A model generated the notes under the pieces. It did no database searches. It had not been told where the DNA came from and saw only the letters and a program-made list of their open reading frames with translations. DNA of 64,000 bases from Falcatimonas sp. MSJ-15. GTDB lineage: Bacteria > Bacillota > Clostridia > Lachnospirales > Lachnospiraceae. This document shows, piece after piece, positions 37,209 through 44,849 of the stretch. Each line of letters starts with the position of its first letter. Position 1 is the first letter of the stretch. The DNA is taken from positions 124,001 to 188,000 of the forward strand of contig NZ_JAHLQC010000004.1 in the NCBI RefSeq assembly GCF_018918265.1, read 5' to 3'. Both the position numbers and the translations under genes were made by a program.

Positions 37209-37328
37209 GTAAGTTGAAAAAACAATTTTCAATCCACACGACCATTGCATACGCAATCCCCTATTATGTACACGTTCGGAAAAGTGTACTTAACCCGGAA
37301 GGTTCCCCCAAGCCTTCTGGGTTTTTTC
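37209..37328 (+). ncRNA. Candidate small RNA with four hairpins and a C-rich terminator loop
   Basis: About 120 nt between a good promoter and a terminator. Successive stems are TTGAAAA/TTTTCAA (37214-37232), ATTGC/GCAAT (37244-37257), GTACAC/GTGTAC (37268-37289) and an 11-bp terminator stem (37292-37302 with 37313-37323) followed by T6. The terminator loop carries CCCCC, and another CCCC lies between stems 2 and 3. C-rich loops of this kind are used by some Gram-positive small RNAs to pair with Shine-Dalgarno sequences. No reading frame with a ribosome binding site is present. Not recognised as a known RNA family. Confidence 0.55.
37291..37328 (+). terminator. Intrinsic terminator of the candidate small RNA
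   Basis: An 11-bp stem with one G-T pair, a 10-base loop TTCCCCCAAG, and T6 immediately after. Confidence 0.85.
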
Positions 37329-37369
37329 TTTGTCTTGATTTATCTAATACTACGGATACAAATTTACAA

Positions 37370-37405
37370 GGTTACTCCCACCACCTAAAGTTAGTGGGTT
37401 TCCGC
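37370..37405 (+). mobile_element. Degenerate hairpin resembling an IS200/IS605 right end
   Basis: The segment ACTCCCACCACC-TAAAG-TTAGTGGGTTTCC has the layout of the imperfect hairpin at the right end of many IS200/IS605-family elements in Clostridia (CCCAC...TAAAG...GTGGGTTTCC). Its stem is degraded and no transposase or TnpB reading frame is nearby. If the resemblance is real it is a solitary remnant. Confidence 0.3.
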
Positions 37406-37704
37406 CTATGACAAACGAAAATTTTATATATGAATCAAAAGCGAAGTCAAATTTTAATATATGCTCTAAGAAATATATTTTTCTCAAAGCATATTTTTCT
37501 TAGAATATATATTTTTCAAAAAAATGTAGGAATAGCAAATGCAGGAATAAGAATCATATATCGCATCTTCACAATTGATATATTTTTCTTATTCCTGCAT
37601 TATATATATCTTTTTTTAAATTTTATTACTTATCTAAGCTTTTAAAACACTATTTTTCATTCTCATATTCCAGTAATTATCACACTCTAGTAATTCTAAC
37701 AATT
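37406..37704. other. AT-rich gene-free interval with a 16-bp hairpin
   Basis: No credible gene. A perfect 16-bp inverted repeat pairs 37538-37553 with 37586-37601 around an AT-rich 32-base loop; on the minus strand it lies about 100 bases after the M16 peptidase stop and may end that transcript, though its T-run is short. Further small repeats of ATATTTTTC occur at 37474-37517. Confidence 0.5.
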
Positions 37705-38970
37705 CTAGTAATTACACCAGGCTGTTCGTATCTCATCAACATTAATATCTTTTAGACGTCCTATTAATGATACACTATTCATACCCTGGTTCAAATATTT
37801 ATTAAGGCATTTGTTAATTGAGTCTCCATCGACTGAATCAATATGCTCTAAGGTATCTTCAGTTGTAACTATTCTATTCTTAAACATAAGTGACCTTGCA
37901 TTTGAATTCATTCTGCTGTTAGTACTTTCTGAACCAATTATTAACTCGGTTTTTAATTGCTCTTTTGTCTGTTCTAGCTGCTTCTTTGGTATTCCGGTTT
38001 TTTTAAAATCTTCTAATACTTCGCTTATCTTCATAAATACACTATAGATCTGAGTCGGATTAGATGAGGCATATATATGCAAAAGTCCTGCATCACTAAA
38101 TGAACTGCCATAAGAATATATTGAATAGGTAAGTCCTAGTTCTTCTCTTATTCTTTGAAACAGAACTGAATTAATACTGCCTCCAAGTATTGAATTAATA
38201 ATACTCATTGAAAACCTATCTTCATCATAATATGATACTGCATCAAATGCTATATTTAAATGTGCCTGTTCAACATCCTTGTTATCCGAATAGAAGCATC
38301 TGTTATACAGTGGCTTTTCAATTATCTCTACTTTTTTACCTCTTTTTAACTTTCCAAAGCACTTCTCAAGTTTATTAAGAACTGCCTTTACGTTAACATT
38401 ACCTGCAATCGATATAACTATATTCTCACCTGTATAATGTTTTCCAATATATCTTCTTAGATCGTCTCTTGTAAAGCCTTTTACATTGGTCTTAGGTCCT
38501 GAGATAATATAACCTAGAGGATGATTCTTCCATATATTATATTGCAGCATCTCATGTACCATATCATCTGGAGAATCTTCATACATTGCAATCTCTTCAA
38601 CTACAACTTTTTTCTCTTTCTCAAGGCTCTCATCATCAATAAGAGAATTACATAACATATCGCCTATCAGTTCAATCGCCGTATCAAGATGTGTATCAAG
38701 TGTTCGTGCATAAAAGCATGTACATTCTTTGCTTGTAAATGCATTCATATTGCCACCAATTGCTGTCATTGTATCAGCTATGTCTTTTGCACTATGCACT
38801 TTTGTTCCTTTGAACATCATATGCTCTATCATATGTGATATACCATTATTGGTATCATTTTCATATACAGAACCTGCTTTTATCCACACGCCAAACGAAA
38901 CTGATCTGTAAAATGAAATGTTCTCGATTACAACTTTTATTCCGTTACTGAGTTCATGTATCTCCGTCAC
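37705..38970 (-). CDS. M16-family zinc metallopeptidase
   Basis: A 421-residue processing-peptidase-like protein. The inverted zinc motif HMIEH lies near residue 46, with the third ligand Glu expected in the VVVEEIAMYED segment near 122. The C-terminal half is the non-catalytic M16 repeat (GLTYSIYSYGSSF). Homologues (YmxG/MlpA type) commonly follow pnp, as here. The start is GTG with AAAGGAAGGTG seven bases upstream. No signal peptide is seen, so it is probably cytosolic. Substrate unknown. Confidence 0.92.
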   Translation of the reverse strand: MTEIHELSNGIKVVIENISFYRSVSFGVWIKAGSVYENDTNNGISHMIEHMMFKGTKVHSAKDIADTMTAIGGNMNAFTSKECTCFYARTLDTHLDTAIELIGDMLCNSLIDDESLEKEKKVVVEEIAMYEDSPDDMVHEMLQYNIWKNHPLGYIISGPKTNVKGFTRDDLRRYIGKHYTGENIVISIAGNVNVKAVLNKLEKCFGKLKRGKKVEIIEKPLYNRCFYSDNKDVEQAHLNIAFDAVSYYDEDRFSMSIINSILGGSINSVLFQRIREELGLTYSIYSYGSSFSDAGLLHIYASSNPTQIYSVFMKISEVLEDFKKTGIPKKQLEQTKEQLKTELIIGSESTNSRMNSNARSLMFKNRIVTTEDTLEHIDSVDGDSINKCLNKYLNQGMNSVSLIGRLKDINVDEIRTAWCNY

Positions 38971-39192
38971 TTACATGCACCTTCCTTTGTCGCATATTTT
39001 TATAACCGGTATAACTCAAATATAACTTCATAAAGCAATCAAAAAGTACTTTTTGATTATATCAAATTTCAGTAAAGAATACAATCCTTGTGATATTTTT
39101 TAATAATTAGTTTACTTTTTACTGAAAATTTAATATTTTAAGCTATAATGTTACTTTTTTATTATTTTGTATGCATTTTTCTATACACTAAT
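38971..39192. other. Gene-free interval upstream of the M16 peptidase
   Basis: AT-rich leader/promoter region of about 220 bases. TTTCAGTAAA (from 39067) and TTTACTGAAA (from 39116) are a 10-bp inverted repeat about 40 bases apart. No clear sigma-A promoter with 17-base spacing was found. Confidence 0.4.
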
Positions 39193-39269
39193 ATATTATA
39201 TACATTTACATATTGTATACAGAGATATTATATACAATATGTAAATGTATATAATATCTCTGTATACAA
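39193..39269. repeat. Two interleaved long palindromes
   Basis: Hairpin A pairs 39193-39219 with 39231-39257 (27 bp, perfect, 11-base loop). Hairpin B pairs 39213-39236 with 39246-39269 (24 bp, perfect, 9-base loop). The two use overlapping segments and exclude each other. They lie between the pnp terminator and the M16 peptidase gene. No protein is encoded. Confidence 0.85.
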
Positions 39270-39300
39270 AAATAGAGAGTACCACTATTGATACTCTCTA
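39262..39300 (-). terminator. Terminator of pnp
   Basis: A 9-bp stem (39273-39281 with 39292-39300) followed on the minus strand by ATTTTTG, 53 bases after the pnp stop. Confidence 0.7.
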
Positions 39301-39352
39301 TATATCGTCTTATAACTACAATGATATAATATAGTACAATTTTGTATTTATA

Positions 39353-41437
39353 CTATTTTACATCTTTTATACTAAAGCTTATTCTTCCCATCTTATCTTT
39401 TCCAAGACATACAACTTTTACAACATCGCCTAATGTAAGTACATCTTCTACATGTTCAACTCTGTCTTTAGATATCTTTGAGATATGAACCATACCTTCT
39501 TTTCCTGGAGCAAATTCAAGGAATGCACCAAATTCTTTAATGCTTATTACTTTGCCTTCTAAGATCTGTCCTTCTTCAAAATCTGTTGTTATAATCTCAA
39601 TCATTCTCTTAGCTTCATTGATCTTATCAATGTCAACTCCACAGATTGATACTGCACCTTCATCTGAGATATCTATCTTAACACCAGTTGCATCAATAAT
39701 TGCATTAATTGTCTTACCTTTCTGTCCTACAACATCACCAATCTTTGATGGATCAATCTTAATCTGGATAATCTTTGGTGCATACTTGCCAACTTCTTTT
39801 CTTGGCTCAGCAATTGCTTTGCTCATACAATTCTCCATGATAAACATTCTAGCCTGTCTACATCTCTTAATAGCACCTTCAACAATATCTCTTGTAAGTC
39901 CATGAATCTTAATATCCATCTGAATTGCTGTTATACCTGCATCTGTACCAGTTACCTTGAAATCCATATCTCCGAAGAAATCTTCAAGTCCCTGAATATC
40001 TGTTAATAATACATAATCATCATCATGATCTCCTGTTACAAGTCCACATGATATACCTGCAACCATCTTCTTAATAGGAACACCTGCTGCCATAAGTGAC
40101 ATACATGAAGCACATGTTGATGCCATTGATGTAGAACCATTAGACTCAAATGTCTCAGATACTGTACGAATAGCATAAGGGAACTCTTCTTCACTTGGAA
40201 GTACTGGAAGTAATGCTCTCTCTGCTAATGCACCATGTCCAATCTCACGACGTCCCGGACCTCTTGATACTTTTGTCTCACCTACTGAATATGCAGGGAA
40301 GTTATAATGATGCATATATCTCTTTGATGTCTCGTTTTCATCAAGACCATCAAGTTTCTGTGCTTCTGATAATGGAGCAAGAGTACATACATTACAGATC
40401 TGTGTCTGTCCACGAGTGAACATAGCTGAACCATGAACTCTAGGAATTAGATCAACTTCAGCTGCAAGAGGTCTAATCTCTGTAATATCACGTCCATCTG
40501 GTCTCTTGTGATCTCTAAGAATCATCTTTCTTACAGTCTTCTTCTGATACTGATATAATGCTTCATCAAGAACTGCAAGCCATTCTTCATTCTCAGCGAA
40601 TGCTTCTTCCATCTTCTCTCTGATTACTCTGATATTCTCTTCTCTTTGCTGTTTCTCATCTGTGAATACAGCAACTTCCATCTCTTCTGGTGTAACGATT
40701 TCTTTCATTGCATCAAATAATTCAGCTGGAATTGCACAACTCTCATAAGAATGTTTTGGCTTACCAACTTCAGCAACTACTTTGTTGATGAATGCGATTA
40801 CCTGCTGATTAACTTCATGAGCTGCATATATTGCTTCGATCATCACATCTTCAGGAACTTCATTAGCTCCTGCTTCGATCATAATTACTTTCTCGCTTGT
40901 TGATGCAACTGTAAGTTTTAAATCTGATTTTGCATTCTGTGCTGAATTAGGGTTAAATACAAACTGTCCATCAATTAAACCAACCTGTGTTGTAGCACAT
41001 GGACCATCAAATGGAATATCTGATATAGCAGTTGCAATAGCTGATCCGAGCATTGCTGTAAGTTCCGGACTACATTCAGGATCAACTGACATAACCATAT
41101 TATTAATAGTTACATCATTTCTATAATCTTTTGGGAAAAGTGGTCTCATTGGACGGTCAATAACTCTTGATGTAAGAATTGCATTCTCTGATGCTTTACC
41201 TTCTCTTTTATTAAATCCGCCAGGTATCTTACCTACTGAATATAACTTTTCTTCATATTCTACACTTAAAGGGAAGAAATCTATTCCTTCTCTTGGTTTT
41301 TCTGATGCTGTTGCTGTTGATAATACAACAGTATCACCATAATGCATTAATACTGCACCATTAGCCTGTTTTGCTACTCTGCCGATGTCTAATGTAAGAG
41401 TTCTTCCGGCAAGTTCCATACTATAACTTTTGTACAT
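39353..41437 (-). CDS. pnp: Polynucleotide phosphorylase
   Basis: A 694-residue phosphorolytic 3'-5' exoribonuclease. Two RNase PH-like domains (about 1-225 and 305-540) flank a helical linker; then come KH (IDPSKIGDVVGQKGKTIN, near 555) and S1 (about 620-690, EGKVISIKEFGAFLEFAPGKEG). The start at 41437 has only a weak GCAGAG nearby; a strong GAAAGGAAA lies further upstream, separated from the ATG by a small hairpin. rpsO lies upstream, as in most bacteria, but pnp also has its own promoter and a structured leader. Confidence 0.97.
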   Translation of the reverse strand: MYKSYSMELAGRTLTLDIGRVAKQANGAVLMHYGDTVVLSTATASEKPREGIDFFPLSVEYEEKLYSVGKIPGGFNKREGKASENAILTSRVIDRPMRPLFPKDYRNDVTINNMVMSVDPECSPELTAMLGSAIATAISDIPFDGPCATTQVGLIDGQFVFNPNSAQNAKSDLKLTVASTSEKVIMIEAGANEVPEDVMIEAIYAAHEVNQQVIAFINKVVAEVGKPKHSYESCAIPAELFDAMKEIVTPEEMEVAVFTDEKQQREENIRVIREKMEEAFAENEEWLAVLDEALYQYQKKTVRKMILRDHKRPDGRDITEIRPLAAEVDLIPRVHGSAMFTRGQTQICNVCTLAPLSEAQKLDGLDENETSKRYMHHYNFPAYSVGETKVSRGPGRREIGHGALAERALLPVLPSEEEFPYAIRTVSETFESNGSTSMASTCASCMSLMAAGVPIKKMVAGISCGLVTGDHDDDYVLLTDIQGLEDFFGDMDFKVTGTDAGITAIQMDIKIHGLTRDIVEGAIKRCRQARMFIMENCMSKAIAEPRKEVGKYAPKIIQIKIDPSKIGDVVGQKGKTINAIIDATGVKIDISDEGAVSICGVDIDKINEAKRMIEIITTDFEEGQILEGKVISIKEFGAFLEFAPGKEGMVHISKISKDRVEHVEDVLTLGDVVKVVCLGKDKMGRISFSIKDVK

Positions 41438-41446
41438 AGTCACTCT

Positions 41447-41478
41447 GCAATAAAAACTATCTAATCAGATTTTATTGC
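41447..41478 (-). promoter_or_regulatory. Small hairpin between a strong Shine-Dalgarno and the pnp start
   Basis: A perfect 9-bp stem pairs 41447-41455 with 41470-41478. On the minus strand it comes directly after GAAAGGAAAA and nine bases before the ATG, so folding would bring that site closer to the start codon. Confidence 0.5.
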
Positions 41479-41510
41479 TTTTCCTTTCTAAATTTTTGTA
41501 ATATTTTTGT

Positions 41511-41612
41511 TCAGAAGACACCGAAACTACTAAAAAACATACTTTACCAATCCACAATCCAAATTTTTTATAAAAAATATGCTTTTGAGTGGTCTCGGGA
41601 ATATTCTTCTGA
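41511..41612 (-). promoter_or_regulatory. Long stem-loop in the pnp leader
   Basis: Three consecutive paired blocks, 41511-41518 with 41605-41612 (8 bp), 41521-41531 with 41588-41598 (10 of 11) and 41532-41541 with 41577-41586 (mostly paired), make a rod-like hairpin of about 100 nt. It begins a few bases after the predicted transcription start. In E. coli a comparable pnp leader hairpin is cut by RNase III and mediates PNPase autocontrol; a similar role here is inferred. Confidence 0.6.
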
Positions 41613-41622
41613 CCTATCCTTT

Positions 41623-41651
41623 ATTTTACAATATATTATTATTATTGTCTA
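41623..41651 (-). promoter_or_regulatory. Promoter of pnp
   Basis: Minus-strand TAGACA (41646-41651), 17 bases, TAAAAT (41623-41628). Transcription would start near 41616, at the base of the leader hairpin. The rest of the interval up to the rpsO terminator shows nothing else. Confidence 0.6.
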
Positions 41652-41824
41652 CACATTTAAAAATTAAAAATCAACAGATAATAATATTGTCTGTATGGTT
41701 CATAATCGACATACTATATATCTTTTATGACCATCATAACATTCTAAGCAACATGTTGATTAGTCTTATATATAATTAAGTATATCTTGACATATATTTT
41801 GATTAATCAGTTAATTGCTTACTT

Positions 41825-41855
41825 AAACAAAATGCTGCCACATAAGTGGCAGCAT
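41825..41855 (-). terminator. Terminator of rpsO
   Basis: A perfect 10-bp stem (41832-41841 with 41846-41855), loop ATAA type, followed on the minus strand by TTTTGTTT, 11 bases after rpsO. Confidence 0.85.
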
Positions 41856-41865
41856 ACAGAAATCA

Positions 41866-42132
41866 TTATTTTCTGATTCCTAATTTAGCTATTAAAGTAC
41901 GGTATCCTTCGATATCAGTTTTCTTTAAGTATTCAAGTAAACCTCTTCTCTGACCTACCATCTTTAAAAGACCTCTTCTTGAATGATGATCTTTCTGATG
42001 TGTTTTTAAATGTTCTGTTAACTCAGCAATTCTCTCTGTAAGGATTGCGATCTGAACTTCTGGTGAACCTGTATCTTCTGGTGTTCTACCATATGCTTTA
42101 ATAAGTTCTGCTTTCTTTTCTTTTGATATCAT
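41866..42132 (-). CDS. rpsO: 30S ribosomal protein S15
   Basis: An 88-residue ribosomal protein that binds the 16S rRNA central domain. The family signature is seen in [16 protein letters not shown], then [26 protein letters not shown] and the C-terminal [12 protein letters not shown]. It is a single-gene transcript with its own promoter, a leader of about 85 nt and a terminator. AAGGAGG precedes the ATG. Confidence 0.99.
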   Translation of the reverse strand: MISKEKKAELIKAYGRTPEDTGSPEVQIAILTERIAELTEHLKTHQKDHHSRRGLLKMVGQRRGLLEYLKKTDIEGYRTLIAKLGIRK

Positions 42133-42220
42133 AATGATATTCCTCCTTAAAATTATATATATCGCCTGATATTAAGAATAGGTTGGAGTCTCCACAATCT
42201 GAATACCGGCTAAATCATAC
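42133..42220 (-). promoter_or_regulatory. Candidate structured leader of rpsO
   Basis: The leader has an outer stem, GCC-GGTATT with AATAT-CA-GGC (about 42205-42213 with 42166-42175), around a GGA/TCC inner hairpin. S15 represses its own mRNA through leader structures in several bacterial groups. The match here is only to the general idea, not a defined family. Confidence 0.35.
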
Positions 42221-42226
42221 TTATCT

Positions 42227-42255
42227 ATACTATCACAGATAATATATTTTTACAA
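42227..42255 (-). promoter_or_regulatory. Promoter of rpsO
   Basis: Minus-strand TTGTAA (42250-42255), 17 bases, TAGTAT (42227-42232), placing the transcript start near 42220. Confidence 0.6.
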
Positions 42256-42355
42256 GTAGAATTTTTTTATCATTATCTTGACATATACCTAATAGAAGAT
42301 TTTATTATAATATCTACTCTATTATATTATTCTGCCTGATATAATATTAATAATA

Positions 42356-43297
42356 TTAACTAAAGTATACAAGATCCTGTTCTGCTTTTTCACATGGTTC
42401 AACATTCTTAGCATATAAAACAGGTCCTTCGCCCTGATAATCTTCTTTATATTCAACTTTAATATCTGCAGTTACCATAACCCAGTCTTTTTGTTTGAGT
42501 AAGCCGGCATTCTCATAATTACAATAAAAACCGACAAATCCAACATCATCTGCACAACATGTCATAGCAAATCTTCCCGGTACAAATGCTGTCTTACCCA
42601 TCTTAGGATTGCGATATGCCTGTCCTTTGAATTTAACTGTCTTACCTTCATATTTTTTAGGATTATCTATCGCATCAACATACCAAAGTCCAAAATCTGT
42701 ATCTGCAATCTCTATTACATCTGCTTTTATATCAAATGGAAGATCATCATCATCTATCTTATCTGTTACACCTTCACTTGATTCATATATTATCTGTGCT
42801 CCAGGATTAACACCTCTTACACTGGCTCTTAATGAAGATTTTTTAACCTGACCTTCGCATCTGTTAAATACTACCATATCAGCTTCCTTAAACTGATTAA
42901 CCATAAGTGAACGCATATTGTTCCAATAAGATGTAAATGTAGTTGTATCAACTGTTACGATAACCTGTACAATTCCCCATCTTCTTGGAAGTTTTATATT
43001 AAATACACGCTCTGCATCCCACATACCATTATATTCTATCATAATTGCATCTGGTCTGTATCTTTTTTGACATTCACTGAAGAAATTCTCATTGAGATCT
43101 TCTTCATTCTCAACGATCTCCAGATGAACTTTTTTCTGTTTCAAAAACGCCATATCATATTCTTCTATACCTTCTTCGCAAGCTACTAAAAGTACACTTC
43201 CTGCTTCATCAAACTGACCCTCTTTTATAACTTCCTGTATAAAAAGAGTCTTACCACTTTCAAGAAATCCATTTACCAAAAATACTGGTATATCCAT
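42356..43297 (-). CDS. G3E-family GTPase (CobW-like) without metal-binding tail
   Basis: A 313-residue protein with the G3E-type P-loop GFLESGKT (residues 10-17) and a CobW-like N-terminal domain. The usual CxCC metal motif is replaced here by ACEEGIEEYD, so classical metal handover by that motif is unlikely. The C-terminal part (about 200-313) resembles an OB-like domain of the TIGR03943 kind. It follows the His-rich G3E gene by about 100 bases and both are probably cotranscribed. Substrate unknown. TCGGAGG precedes the ATG. Confidence 0.82.
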   Translation of the reverse strand: MDIPVFLVNGFLESGKTLFIQEVIKEGQFDEAGSVLLVACEEGIEEYDMAFLKQKKVHLEIVENEEDLNENFFSECQKRYRPDAIMIEYNGMWDAERVFNIKLPRRWGIVQVIVTVDTTTFTSYWNNMRSLMVNQFKEADMVVFNRCEGQVKKSSLRASVRGVNPGAQIIYESSEGVTDKIDDDDLPFDIKADVIEIADTDFGLWYVDAIDNPKKYEGKTVKFKGQAYRNPKMGKTAFVPGRFAMTCCADDVGFVGFYCNYENAGLLKQKDWVMVTADIKVEYKEDYQGEGPVLYAKNVEPCEKAEQDLVYFS

Positions 43298-43398
43298 ATA
43301 TTACCTCCGATTAATTCAATTGGATCTATATACAATGCATATACTTATCATAATCAGGCTAAAGCATATACATTGTATATAATTATCTAATTATCTGA

Positions 43399-44622
43399 TT
43401 AGTTTAAATGGAATAATTCCATAATCTTGTCTTCTTTAAGGTCTGTACCGATTACACATAATCTTCCTGTATATTCTGGTGTTCCTTTTCTAATCTCATA
43501 TTCACCTGGTACAAGGTCAAAGAAGATCCACTCTCCATTAACATCAGGTACCATTCCTTTTGCTCTTAATATTGCACCAACTTCTGTTGTATCAGCAAGT
43601 ACTTTAAGAGCTTCTTCAATCTCTTCTTTTGTATATTTACGAGGTGTCTCCTTACCCCAGCTTGTGAATACATCATCTGCATGGTGATGATCATGATGAT
43701 GTCCACATCCACATTCTCCATCATGGTGATGATGTTCATGTTCTTCTTCATCATCGTGATGGCAGCATCCACCATCGTGATGATGTTCGTGTTCTTCTTC
43801 ATGATCGTGATGACAACATTCGCCATCGTGATGATGATGTTCGTGTTCTTCTTCATGATCGTGATGACAACATTCGCCATCGTGATGATGATGTTCATGT
43901 TCTTCTTCATCATCGTCATGGTGATGTCCACATGAGCATACTCCGTCTTCATCATAATGATGATGATGCTCATGTTCATGTTCTTCATGTAATTCTATTG
44001 CAGCTTTTAAAAGTTCTTCTTCAAAAGATTCTTTTTTCTCCATTGCTTCTACAATCTTATTACCATCAAGTTCTTCCCATGGTGTTGTAATAATTGCAGC
44101 TTCGCTATTATGTTCTCTTAACATTGCAACACATTCATCAAGTTTTGCCTGTGGTAACTTCTGGCTTCTGCTTATTACAATTGTCTTGGCACTTTCAACC
44201 TGATTATTGAAGAATTCACCGAAATTCTTCATATACATCTTACATTTTAATCCATCAACTACAGCTGTAAAGCTATTAAGTACCATATCTTGTGTAAGTA
44301 CATTATTAACAGCAACAATAACATCTGAAAGTTTACCTACACCTGATGGTTCGATAATTACTCTATCTGGATGATATGTCTCAACAACTTCTTTTAATGC
44401 TTTGCCAAAATCGCCTACTAATGAACAGCAGATACATCCTGAATTCATCTCTGTAATCTGAACTCCTGCTTCTTTTAAGAATCCGCCATCAATACCAATC
44501 TCACCAAATTCATTCTCAATAAGTACTACTTTTTCACCTTTAAATGCTTCTTTTAATAATTTTTTTATTAATGTTGTCTTTCCGGCTCCAAGAAAACCTG
44601 ACATAATATCAACTTTTGTCAT
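43399..44622 (-). CDS. G3E-family GTPase with His/Cys-rich metal-binding tail (CobW/ZNG1-like)
   Basis: A 407-residue metallochaperone-type GTPase. P-loop GFLGAGKT at residues 9-16; the metal-handover motif CICC at 63-66; a CobW N-terminal domain to about 210; then about 90 residues (222-314) made almost wholly of His, Asp, Glu and Cys; and a CobW C-terminal domain (about 325-407). G3E proteins deliver Zn, Ni or Co to client enzymes; the tail suggests storage or sensing of such a metal. Which metal cannot be read. A promoter with a palindrome downstream suggests metal-responsive control. GAAGGATAT precedes the ATG. Confidence 0.88.
   Translation of the reverse strand: MTKVDIMSGFLGAGKTTLIKKLLKEAFKGEKVVLIENEFGEIGIDGGFLKEAGVQITEMNSGCICCSLVGDFGKALKEVVETYHPDRVIIEPSGVGKLSDVIVAVNNVLTQDMVLNSFTAVVDGLKCKMYMKNFGEFFNNQVESAKTIVISRSQKLPQAKLDECVAMLREHNSEAAIITTPWEELDGNKIVEAMEKKESFEEELLKAAIELHEEHEHEHHHHYDEDGVCSCGHHHDDDEEEHEHHHHDGECCHHDHEEEHEHHHHDGECCHHDHEEEHEHHHDGGCCHHDDEEEHEHHHHDGECGCGHHHDHHHADDVFTSWGKETPRKYTKEEIEEALKVLADTTEVGAILRAKGMVPDVNGEWIFFDLVPGEYEIRKGTPEYTGRLCVIGTDLKEDKIMELFHLN
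43743..43955 (-). repeat. 54-bp coding tandem repeat (His/Cys-rich units)
   Basis: Copies begin near 43743, 43794, 43848 and 43902 with periods of 51, 54 and 54 bases. The two middle copies are almost identical. Each encodes the unit EEEHEHHHHDGECCHHDH or a variant. Confidence 0.85.
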
Positions 44623-44645
44623 ATCTAATATCCTTCTTTCTATAA

Positions 44646-44664
44646 AATGTAATATATATACATT
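44646..44664. promoter_or_regulatory. Palindrome in the leader of the His-rich GTPase gene
   Basis: AATGTA (44646-44651) and TACATT (44659-44664) flank seven AT bases, about 20 bases downstream of the predicted transcription start. It may be an operator, but it is AT-rich and does not match a known metal box closely. Confidence 0.3.
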
Positions 44665-44688
44665 ATTATTTCCTTTAAACTGTGTCTA

Positions 44689-44717
44689 ATTATACTTCCA
44701 AAAAAAGTTTTTGTAAA
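44689..44717 (-). promoter_or_regulatory. Promoter of the G3E GTPase genes
   Basis: Minus-strand TTTACA (44712-44717), 17 bases, then TATAAT (44689-44694), 67 bases before the start codon. Confidence 0.7.
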
Positions 44718-44734
44718 GTACTATCATCTTATAC

Positions 44735-44771
44735 AACAAGGCAGTCATAACTGTTCTGCTTATGACTGCCT
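44735..44771 (-). terminator. Terminator of the NlpC/P60 gene
   Basis: A perfect 12-bp stem (44739-44750 with 44760-44771) followed on the minus strand by TTGTTG, about 80 bases after the gene. The T-run is weak. Confidence 0.65.
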
Positions 44772-44779
44772 GATATCAA

Positions 44780-44829
44780 GTAACATATAAATATAATCAA
44801 TCTAGTAATATATGAATATAATTAATCTA
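44780..44829. repeat. 25-bp direct duplication
   Basis: Two adjacent copies (44780-44804 and 44805-44829) with three differences, between the NlpC/P60 stop and its terminator. Confidence 0.7.
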
Positions 44830-44849
44830 GCCACATTAGTGAACTACTA

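Noticed and set aside
37193..37411. A 72-codon frame across the candidate small RNA
   Set aside because: It runs through four hairpins and a terminator, and has no ribosome binding site.
43566..43988. Met/Ile-rich open frame within the His-rich GTPase gene
   Set aside because: Produced by frame shift of the 54-bp His codon repeat; not a protein-like composition.
44646..44664. Zur box
   Set aside because: The palindrome lacks the TCGTAAT-N-ATTACGA pattern of Firmicute Zur sites; kept only as a weak operator candidate.
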